Shown: positions 9,740 to 17,537 of the stretch, in pieces
Layout of the letters: the number at the start of each line of letters is the position of its first letter
Position numbering within the stretch: the stretch's first letter is position 1
NCBI GenBank assembly: GCA_949592205.1
Contig: CATIUR010000002.1
Location: 3,690,501-3,754,500 of the forward strand
DNA from: Helichrysum umbraculigerum
Taxonomy: Eukaryota > Streptophyta > Magnoliopsida > Asterales > Asteraceae
Direction of reading: 5' to 3'
DNA length: 64,000 nt
The notes under the pieces: generated by a model
Seen by the model: only the letters and a program-made list of their open reading frames with translations
Database searches by the model: none
What the model was told of the DNA's origin: nothing
Translations under genes and position numbers: made by a program

Positions 9740-12370
9740 ATGTCTACTGAATCAATGGAAGGAATACAAGCTACAAAGATTCCCATGCTCAAACCTGATG
9801 AGTTTGAGTTATGGCAGACTAGGATTAGGCAATACATGTTGCTTACGGATTATATGATGTGGGAGGTGGTTACTAATGGACCAAACTATACTAAGGATGC
9901 AGACGGTAAAAAGGAAGAAAGACCACCACCAAAGTCTGATGCAGAGAGAAAAGAAAGAGCAACAGAGTGGAAGGCATTAAGTACTCTACTTTTGTCTATT
10001 CCTAATGAGTATCAAAGGAAGTTTGAAAACTGTGAAGATGCTCAGGTTCTTATGCAAGCAATTGTTAAGAGATTTGGTGGTAATGATAACACCAAGAAGA
10101 ATAAGAGATCTCTTCTCAAACAACAGTTTGAAAACTTTGCAGGTGTAAAGTCTGAAACTCTGACTCAGACTTTTGATAGGTTTCAAAAACTTGTGGGTGA
10201 TTTAGAAAATCACAATGTCAAGATTGATAAAGATGACTTGAACAGGAAGTTTCTAAGATCACTTGGTACAGATTGGAATATGTACACTGTGGGACTTAGA
10301 CAAAGTCCAGATCTTGAAGAGAAAGAGATTGAAGACCTGTATAATGATCTGAGGAATTTTGAGCCTGAAGTTCTAGCATTGAAACAGTCCAATGGTAGCT
10401 CTAACAATGCTGCTTTTGTTTCTGTTGGTGAATCTGGTAGTTGTAGCACATCTGGTGCTAATGATAATGTATTGGAAGCATTCTTTGCAAGCCATGTGAA
10501 TTCTTCATTAACTACAGAAGATTTGGAGCAGGTTAGTGAAGAGGACCTGGAAGAGATGGATTTAAGATGGCAAATGGCCATGATTACAATCAGGGCAAAG
10601 AGGTTTATGCAGAGGTCTGGGAACAGAAACTTTTCTTACAAGAGAGATGGTGTAGCTGGTTTTGACAAGAGCAAGGTGGAGTGTTTCAATTGTCACAAGA
10701 TGGGACACTTTGCTAGAGAATGCAAGAGCACACAGGCTGGAGGATCTCAGAATGGTATTATGAGAAATAATTCTGCTCCACAAAGAAGATTGGTACCTGT
10801 TCAGAACACCACTTCAGATTCATTGGTTGCTCAAGATGGAATGGGAGGATTTGACTGGAGTGACCAAGAAGAGCTTGTAGTTCAGAATCAAGCTTTGATG
10901 GCTGTCACAGAAGAACCAGAGTCTTCAGACATTCCATATGAGGTACAATCTAAATTATGTTCACCTGCATGTAAGAAAATGGTTAAATTTTATAGGGATC
11001 ATAATCTGGTTGTGTGTAATGAATTAAAAGCTTGTAAGGAAAAGAGTCAACATGCCACTTTAGCTATTGAAAACTTAGAAAATCAGATAAAAGCTTATGA
11101 AAAGAATGAATCTCAATTTCACTTAGATGTTAAGTATCTAAATTGGGAAAAGAAAGCTTTACAAACAAAAGTTGATATGCTAAGTGCTAAGTTGGCTGAG
11201 GCAATTTCTGATAAGGAGTCAATAAAATTGAAAGTTGATGAGTTGGAAAATGTTTCAAAAGGTGTTCAAAACTTAATCAAGTCTCAAATTCATGATAAAT
11301 TAAAACTTGGATTAGGTTACAACCTTAATGCTGTTCCTCCACCTTATAATCATACTTATTTCCCACCTAAAACTGATTTTGTTTTAGAAACATTTAAGGA
11401 AGGTGTGTCTGAGGAGGTTAAAAAGGTAGATCCAGTTGTTAATTGTGATGATTATGTAAATTTTGATAAAGTTGAGGTATCTGATTGGACTGAGGAAGAT
11501 GAGAGTGATAGTGATAGCACATCTAGTGGTAATTCTGTGGATAAATGTGTTAAGCCTATTACTGGTCTAGTTTCTGAACTAAATAGTACTAAACTAGAAG
11601 AGGGTAAAAAGATGTTTGTTGAGAAAGCAAAGGCTCAGTTAGATCAAGTCAGGAAAACCAACAAGGCTAGTTTAGGTTTAGGGTATGTACACAAAAAGGT
11701 CAATACTGAATCAAAAGACAAGTTGAAATCTGAGTGTGATAAGTGTACATGTAAATCAAAGAAATCTGAGTTACATACTGCAAGTAATGTGAATAAATCC
11801 ATTCCCAGGGGTAATCAAAGAAATTGGAACCAATTGGTTTCACAAAGGTTGGGTAATGGGTTTGAATGTGTGAAAAGAAAGTCATGTTTTATTTGTGGTA
11901 GATATAATCATCTTCAACAGGACTGTTACTACAATCCTAAAAATAATAGGAACAGTGGTACATGTCATGTGTTGATAAATAAGCCTAACAGAGGCAAGGC
12001 TGCAGCCCCTGTTAATGCTACAGCAGTGCCCCTGTCAACGGCTAACAGAGGCAAGACACGAACAGGGGAGGGTTTGACCACTGTCAGGCATGGTACCTCT
12101 GCTGGTATTAAACATTTCAAAAGAATGTTTATACCAAGTAAAGCTACCACTGCCAGGGTAATCAATACAAACTTAAAGGTGACCACTGTCAAACCATTAA
12201 CCCCTGTCAGGTCTAAAATTGATTGTTTTTGGAGACATAAAAATGAGTGTAAATCTGAAGTGTCCAAAACCAATGCAGCACTGAGATCAATCACTGTCAA
12301 AAGGGTTGATGTCAAAGGTGCTCATGGGAAACCCAAAGCCAAATTGGTTTGGGTTCCCAAGAAAAACTAA
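9740..12370 (+). CDS. gag: Gag polyprotein with two zinc knuckles (young SIRE element)
   Basis: The ATG at 9740 is preferred because the frame upstream has only a TTG at 9707; this gives 876 residues. The N-terminus (PMLKPDEFELWQTRIRQYM) is the usual copia gag start. A capsid-like helical region follows. CCHC zinc knuckles lie near residues 315-328 (CFNCHKMGHFAREC) and 715-728 (CFICGRYNHLQQDC). Between them are a coiled-coil-like charged segment and a serine/aspartate-rich acidic patch. The last 130 residues are basic and encoded by DNA dense in the CCACTGTYAR-type motif. Gag would package element RNA in cytoplasmic particles. The frame ends in TAA at 12368-12370 and pol continues in the -1 frame. 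Confidence 0.92.
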   Translation: MSTESMEGIQATKIPMLKPDEFELWQTRIRQYMLLTDYMMWEVVTNGPNYTKDADGKKEERPPPKSDAERKERATEWKALSTLLLSIPNEYQRKFENCEDAQVLMQAIVKRFGGNDNTKKNKRSLLKQQFENFAGVKSETLTQTFDRFQKLVGDLENHNVKIDKDDLNRKFLRSLGTDWNMYTVGLRQSPDLEEKEIEDLYNDLRNFEPEVLALKQSNGSSNNAAFVSVGESGSCSTSGANDNVLEAFFASHVNSSLTTEDLEQVSEEDLEEMDLRWQMAMITIRAKRFMQRSGNRNFSYKRDGVAGFDKSKVECFNCHKMGHFARECKSTQAGGSQNGIMRNNSAPQRRLVPVQNTTSDSLVAQDGMGGFDWSDQEELVVQNQALMAVTEEPESSDIPYEVQSKLCSPACKKMVKFYRDHNLVVCNELKACKEKSQHATLAIENLENQIKAYEKNESQFHLDVKYLNWEKKALQTKVDMLSAKLAEAISDKESIKLKVDELENVSKGVQNLIKSQIHDKLKLGLGYNLNAVPPPYNHTYFPPKTDFVLETFKEGVSEEVKKVDPVVNCDDYVNFDKVEVSDWTEEDESDSDSTSSGNSVDKCVKPITGLVSELNSTKLEEGKKMFVEKAKAQLDQVRKTNKASLGLGYVHKKVNTESKDKLKSECDKCTCKSKKSELHTASNVNKSIPRGNQRNWNQLVSQRLGNGFECVKRKSCFICGRYNHLQQDCYYNPKNNRNSGTCHVLINKPNRGKAAAPVNATAVPLSTANRGKTRTGEGLTTVRHGTSAGIKHFKRMFIPSKATTARVINTNLKVTTVKPLTPVRSKIDCFWRHKNECKSEVSKTNAALRSITVKRVDVKGAHGKPKAKLVWVPKKN

Positions 12371-15300
12371 TTGTTTTTCTCATATATGTGCAGGGCAAGC
12401 CACCAAGCTTATGGCATATTGATTCTGGCTGTTCAAGACACATGACTGGAGACAGGAAAAAGCTACAGGACTTTAAAGCGTTTTCTGGAGGAGATGTAGC
12501 ATTTGGAAGCAATCCTAAAGGAGGTAAAATCACAGGTAAAGGTAAGGTAAAAAGCAGTAAGCTCACTTTCAATGATGTTTATTATGTTGAGCAATTGAGA
12601 TACAATTTGCTTAGTGTGAGTCAAATCACAGATAAGCAAAATCCTGTATATTTCACTGACACAGAATGCCTTATACTTTCTGAAAAACTCAAAATACCTG
12701 AAGATAAGATTTTAATGAGAGTTCCAAGAAAGGATAATGTATACTGTAGTGATTTAAACAAGATGGAATCTCAAAATGTTAACTGTCTCATTTCTAAAGC
12801 TACTGTATCTGAATCTGAACTATGGCATAGGAGGATGTGTCAATTGAATTTCAAGACCATGAATAAACTTGTTAGGAATAAGCTAGTGAGAGGCTTACCT
12901 GAAAAGTTATTTGAATGTAGTGACCACTGTGTAGCATGCCTCAAAGGCAAGCAACACAAGACCTCTTATAAGACCAAGCTTGTGAATACCAATACCACTC
13001 CCTTACACCTGTTACATATGGATTTGTTTGGCCCTACCAATGTAGCTAGTCAAGGGAAGAAATCTTACTGTTTGGTAATAACTGATGATTACTCTAGAAT
13101 GAGTTGGGTGTTCTTTCTTAGGACTAAGGATGAGACAGGTGAAATACTTAGATCATTCATAACTAGGATTGAGAATTCAACTAATCAAAAGGTTAAGATC
13201 ATCAGGTGTGATAATGGGACAGAATTTAAGAATCATGAGATGAATAAGTTCTGTGAGGATAAAGGTATAGAAAGACAGTATAGTGCACCTAGGACTCCAC
13301 AACAAAATGGAGTAGCTGAGAGGAGGAATAGGACACTAATTGAGGCTGCTAGAAGCATGCTAGCAGATGCTAAACTACCAATGTCCTTTTGGGCAGAGGC
13401 CGTTAGCACTGCTTGTTATGTTTTGAATAGGATTTTGATTATTAAACCTCATAACAAGACACCCTATGAGTTATTCTTTAAAAGAAAACCTTTGGTTAGC
13501 TTTTTAAAACCATTTGGATGTCCTTGTACTGTCTTAAATACCAGAGATCATCTTGGTAAGTTTCAGAGTAAGGTCGATGAGGGTGTATTTGTTGGATACT
13601 CTATTCAAAGCAAGGCTTATAGAGTATTTAACAAAAGGACTAGGATCATAGAAGAGACCATGGATGTGACCTTTAATGAACATACATCAAATGTAGAAGG
13701 AAAAGGTCCAGAAGTTTTGTTTGATATTGATGCACTAACCCATGCTTTTAGATATCCAGATTTGTCTATTAGTGCAGGTACAGATGCAGGTACAGATGCA
13801 GGTAATGATGCAGGTAAAGATGGGAAATCAACCTCAAGTCAAACTCAAAAGGATGACTTGAAGTATGTCTTGTTTCCTATTTGGTCTCCAGATCCTCCAG
13901 AAGTATTCCAGTTAGAGCAAGATGAACCTTCAGATGATTCAAGTGGGTCAAGTAGCAAAAATGGTTCAAAGGATGAAGATGGTTCAATTCCAACAGAAAA
14001 TGGTTCAAAGAGTTCTCATATAGTTTCAGAGCATGATTCCGAAGGAGAGCACGATTCTCCAAAATTTGTTGAACAAAGTCCTCCATTTCAAGTTTTGGAA
14101 AGGACTTCTTTGTCAGATTCTGAAGCAACTCCAAAGCCATCAAAGGAAAGAGAGGAAAGAGAGTCTTTTTCAGACTCTGAGATAGATAATCTTTTGGGTT
14201 CTAATTTGGAAAGAGAACTACTGGATACTTCTACATCTAAATATGTGGTTCATAAAGATCATTCCTTGGATTTGATTATTGGTGATATTATGACTCCTGT
14301 TCAGACAAGACATCAAACCAAGGTAAGAGAAGAAGATGTACATACTTCATTATATGTATGTTTTCTTTCACAGATGGAACCAAAGAAGGCAGTGGAGGCT
14401 CTCAAAGATCCAAGCTGGATTGAATCTATGCAGGAAGAATTGTTGCAATTCAAACTGCAAGATGTGTGGGATTTGGTTGATCTTCCAAAAGGAAAGAAAG
14501 CTATAGGCACAAGATGGATCTTTAAGAACAAGAGAGATGAAAGAGGAATAGTGATCAAGAATAAGGCTCGGTTGGTAGCACAGGGGTACACACAGGAAGA
14601 AGGCATAGATTATGATGATGTCTTTGCCCCTGTTGCTAGAATAGAAGCTATTAGATTATTTTTAGCTTATGCATCTTATCAGGATTTTAAAGTCTATCAA
14701 ATGGATGTGAAGAGTGCTTTTCTTCATGGTCTAATTGATGATGAGGTGTATGTTTGCCAACCACCAGGGTTTGAAGATCCAACATATCCAGATAGAGTGT
14801 GCAGATTGAAGAAAGCATTGTATGGATTACATCAAGCTCCAAGAGCTTGGTATGATACTCTATCTGAGTACTTGCTCAAGAATGGATTCAAGAGAGGTAC
14901 TATTGACAAGACATTGTTTACCAAGAGGGTTCAAAGAGATATATTGCTGGTACAGGTGTATGTTGATGATATTATTTTCGGGTCTACAAGGGATTCATTG
15001 TGCAAAGAGTTTGAAGATTTAATGCATAAGAAGTTCAAGATGAGTTCAATGGGTGAACTCACATTCTTTTTAGGATTGCAGGTCAAGCAGAAGTTAGATG
15101 GAATCTTTATTAACCAAGGGAAGTATGTGAAAGATATTTTGAATAAATTTGGTTATAAAGACGTGAAGGTAGCTAGCACTCCCATGGAGGCACATAAACA
15201 TCTTAATTCTGATCCTGCGGGGGAGGAAGTAGATGTGCACTTATACAGGTCAATGATTGGTTCATTGATGTATTTAACTTCATCCAGACCTGATATAATG

Positions 15301-15903
15301 TTTGCAGTGTGTCTTTGTGCTAGATATCAGACCAATCCAAAGCAGTCACACATGTATGCTGTGAAGAGGATCTTTAGATACTTGAAAGGTCAACCAGACT
15401 TGGGCCTTTGGTATGCTAAAGGATCAGATTTTGAGCTAAAGGCATTCACAGATAGTGACTATGGTGGTGAGAATATGGATAGGAAATCGACTAGTGGAGG
15501 ATGTCAATTTCTTGGAAATAGGTTAGTATCATGGCAATGCAAGAAGCAAACCACAGTTTCCACTTCTACAGCAGAAGCAGAATATGTTGCAGCGTCAAGT
15601 TGCTGTGCACAGGTTCTTTGGATTCAGAATCAAATGCTGGATTATGGTTTGACTTTCATGAACACTCCTATTTATATTGATAATACTTCTGCTATTAGTA
15701 TCATTCAGAATCCAGTTAAGCATTCAAAAACCAAACACATTGAAATCAGATATCATTTTATAAGAGATTGTTATGATAAAAGATTGATTCATATTTTTAA
15801 AATTCATACTGATAATCAACTTGCAGATCTTTTTACAAAAGCATTTGATGTAGGAAGATTTACATTTTTGATAACTAATATTGGTATGATCAATCTCACG
15901 TAG
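12349..15903 (+). CDS. pol: Pol polyprotein: protease, integrase, reverse transcriptase, RNase H (young SIRE element)
   Basis: An open frame of 1,184 codons overlaps the end of gag by 22 nt in the -1 frame. No ATG precedes the protease active site (DSG in HIDSGCSRHMTG), so expression probably needs -1 frameshifting, perhaps on the AAAAA run at the end of gag, or another bypass. Integrase has its catalytic D, D and E in HMDLFGP, RCDNGTEF and QNGVAERR. The zinc-binding start, however, reads WHRRMCQLN where the family normally has a second histidine (GHLN). RT has GTRWIFKNK, KARLVAQGY, YQMDVKSAFLHG and YVDDIIFG. RNase H has FTDSDYGG, STAEAEYVA and the terminal DLFTKA block. A small (GTDA)n repeat lies in the linker at 13774-13819. 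No internal stop is seen. Confidence 0.93.
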   Translation: MGSQEKLIVFLIYVQGKPPSLWHIDSGCSRHMTGDRKKLQDFKAFSGGDVAFGSNPKGGKITGKGKVKSSKLTFNDVYYVEQLRYNLLSVSQITDKQNPVYFTDTECLILSEKLKIPEDKILMRVPRKDNVYCSDLNKMESQNVNCLISKATVSESELWHRRMCQLNFKTMNKLVRNKLVRGLPEKLFECSDHCVACLKGKQHKTSYKTKLVNTNTTPLHLLHMDLFGPTNVASQGKKSYCLVITDDYSRMSWVFFLRTKDETGEILRSFITRIENSTNQKVKIIRCDNGTEFKNHEMNKFCEDKGIERQYSAPRTPQQNGVAERRNRTLIEAARSMLADAKLPMSFWAEAVSTACYVLNRILIIKPHNKTPYELFFKRKPLVSFLKPFGCPCTVLNTRDHLGKFQSKVDEGVFVGYSIQSKAYRVFNKRTRIIEETMDVTFNEHTSNVEGKGPEVLFDIDALTHAFRYPDLSISAGTDAGTDAGNDAGKDGKSTSSQTQKDDLKYVLFPIWSPDPPEVFQLEQDEPSDDSSGSSSKNGSKDEDGSIPTENGSKSSHIVSEHDSEGEHDSPKFVEQSPPFQVLERTSLSDSEATPKPSKEREERESFSDSEIDNLLGSNLERELLDTSTSKYVVHKDHSLDLIIGDIMTPVQTRHQTKVREEDVHTSLYVCFLSQMEPKKAVEALKDPSWIESMQEELLQFKLQDVWDLVDLPKGKKAIGTRWIFKNKRDERGIVIKNKARLVAQGYTQEEGIDYDDVFAPVARIEAIRLFLAYASYQDFKVYQMDVKSAFLHGLIDDEVYVCQPPGFEDPTYPDRVCRLKKALYGLHQAPRAWYDTLSEYLLKNGFKRGTIDKTLFTKRVQRDILLVQVYVDDIIFGSTRDSLCKEFEDLMHKKFKMSSMGELTFFLGLQVKQKLDGIFINQGKYVKDILNKFGYKDVKVASTPMEAHKHLNSDPAGEEVDVHLYRSMIGSLMYLTSSRPDIMFAVCLCARYQTNPKQSHMYAVKRIFRYLKGQPDLGLWYAKGSDFELKAFTDSDYGGENMDRKSTSGGCQFLGNRLVSWQCKKQTTVSTSTAEAEYVAASSCCAQVLWIQNQMLDYGLTFMNTPIYIDNTSAISIIQNPVKHSKTKHIEIRYHFIRDCYDKRLIHIFKIHTDNQLADLFTKAFDVGRFTFLITNIGMINLT

Positions 15904-16176
15904 TGTTTTGGTCTGGATTTGATACTAACAGGGGTAAAATATATTGTATGTGACAGGGTCAGGTGTTGCCACTGTTAGCTTCATTATGATAACAGATGGT
16001 GCCACTGTTAGTTTACCTGTGCCACTGTCAATGTAGTTTAAACCCCTGCTGTATATGTGTGTAATTTAACCCCTGCTAGTTGTTTTTCTTAGTTTAATAT
16101 TGCAGGTTTCAGCTACTGTCAAGAGACATCACTTGAGCTGGAATTTAATGTTTTATTTGTTACTTCTTATTTGTTT

Positions 16177-16225
<49 letters not shown>

Positions 16226-16583
16226 GTTGTCTAACTAAGCAAGTTTATGCCCCTTTTAGTTCTAAGTTGGTGTTTCCTTGGTCGGATGCCCCTGCTAGAC
16301 TATCAGCCGCTGCTAGCTTTGTTAGATGGTTAGAAAGGGTTGACTATAAATTGGTCAAGTGAAGTACCCCTGTTGGGTTTATTTGTAAATTGTGCCCCTG
16401 TTGGGTATAACCAGCAGTGCCACTGCTAGTTCTATTTTTAGGGCTTGGCACTGTCATCAAATAAATACTCAAATACTTCACTTTTTCAATTACGCTTTCA
16501 AACTTTTCAAAACCCTTCAATATTCGCTCTCGATTTGAGTTGTTTATTGTAATTCACACTTCATTCGTTCATCAATTTCTTCA
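15904..16583 (+). other. pol to ORF3 spacer with motif cluster and A40 tract
   Basis: No gene. About a dozen CCACTGTTAG-, CCCCTGTTGG- or CCCCTGCTAG-like motifs lie in 550 bp, including one in reverse orientation near 15928. An uninterrupted run of about 40 A occupies 16182-16221. A pyrimidine-rich leader runs into the ORF3 start at 16584. Confidence 0.8.
16182..16221 (+). repeat. poly(A) tract, about 40 A
   Basis: A pure A run inside the element between pol and ORF3. It could be a slippage-expanded tract, or a scar of template switching onto a polyadenylated RNA. The lysine-run ORF reading through it is an artefact. Confidence 0.9.
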
Positions 16584-17471
16584 ATGGCATCGTCATCTTC
16601 GTCTGATTCTGGTACTTCTACGCTCAGTGTTCATTCTGAACACAACATGAGGGCTTTCTTGAATAAAGAACTTGCCGATGAGTATTTTCATCCTATCATC
16701 GATTTCTTAAGTAATTGTCCAGTTACTTATGCCCTTACTGTCGCTCCACGATTGATTCGATCACATATTCAGGAATTCTGGCAGAATGCAAAGGAGGGGA
16801 ATGTTAATGGCATTACTCACATTCATTCCACTGTCAAGGGTCAGAAGGTAATGGTTACTGAGATTGTTCTAAGAGAACTATTACAGTTTGATGATGAAGG
16901 TGGAATTCTGGAATTATCGAGGGAAGATTTGTTTAAAGGCATTATGGATATGGGGTATGAAGGTTCAGGAAAGACAAGATCTGAATATACTTTCTTGAAG
17001 TCTTGGTTTTGTCCTCAATGGAAGTTCTACATTCATACTTTTCTGGTATGTTTGTCTCAAAAGAGAACTAGTTTTAATGAATTTAGTTCTACAATTGCAT
17101 ATCCTATTATCTGCTTGGCACAGGGTATTAAATTTAATATGTCTAGATTTATCTTAGATAATATGATTAGGAATGTAAAGGGTGATACATTCGTTATGTA
17201 CCCTAGATTTGTTCAGCTTTTGTTAAATAATCAATTGTCAAATCTGCCAGCAGAGGATAGTGTAATTGTTAGTTCTACTCTATCTTTGAGGACTATTCAG
17301 GCTATGAATAAGTATCAGAATGCTTTTTCTAAGAAGGAAACTGCATTATTTTCTACAATGCTAGTTACTCCTTCTGCCACTGGTGGTGTATTACCAACAC
17401 CATCTGGACCAAATGATGACAGACCAACAACACAAGTTGGTTCTGAACACACATCAAGAGGTGGCATCTAA
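16584..17471 (+). CDS. accessory ORF 3 of the SIRE-type element, unknown function
   Basis: 295 codons from an ATG after a pyrimidine-rich leader. A serine-rich start is followed by a compact region of about 200 residues with aromatic motifs (EFWQNAKEG, PQWKFYIHTFLVC, FVMYPRFVQLLLNNQ). The pol-less SIRE element has an ORF (25139-23052) with the same layout, including EFWFTC and FVPYPRFLSLIIKDQF, so the fold is shared. Such proteins are widely seen in composite-genome annotations, often under misleading names. SIRE elements are described as carrying env-like ORFs here, but I see no signal peptide or membrane segment. The frame ends in TAA at 17469-17471 and reopens in the same frame straight into ORF 4, so the two may be one protein. 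Confidence 0.75.
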   Translation: MASSSSSDSGTSTLSVHSEHNMRAFLNKELADEYFHPIIDFLSNCPVTYALTVAPRLIRSHIQEFWQNAKEGNVNGITHIHSTVKGQKVMVTEIVLRELLQFDDEGGILELSREDLFKGIMDMGYEGSGKTRSEYTFLKSWFCPQWKFYIHTFLVCLSQKRTSFNEFSSTIAYPIICLAQGIKFNMSRFILDNMIRNVKGDTFVMYPRFVQLLLNNQLSNLPAEDSVIVSSTLSLRTIQAMNKYQNAFSKKETALFSTMLVTPSATGGVLPTPSGPNDDRPTTQVGSEHTSRGGI

Positions 17472-17537
17472 AGAAAACAAGGGAACAAACAGCCTACCCA
17501 ATCTAAAGCCAAGAAATCCAAGAAGGCTACACAGGCT

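Noticed and set aside
16171..16362. Lysine-run ORF
   Set aside because: Reads through the A40 tract.
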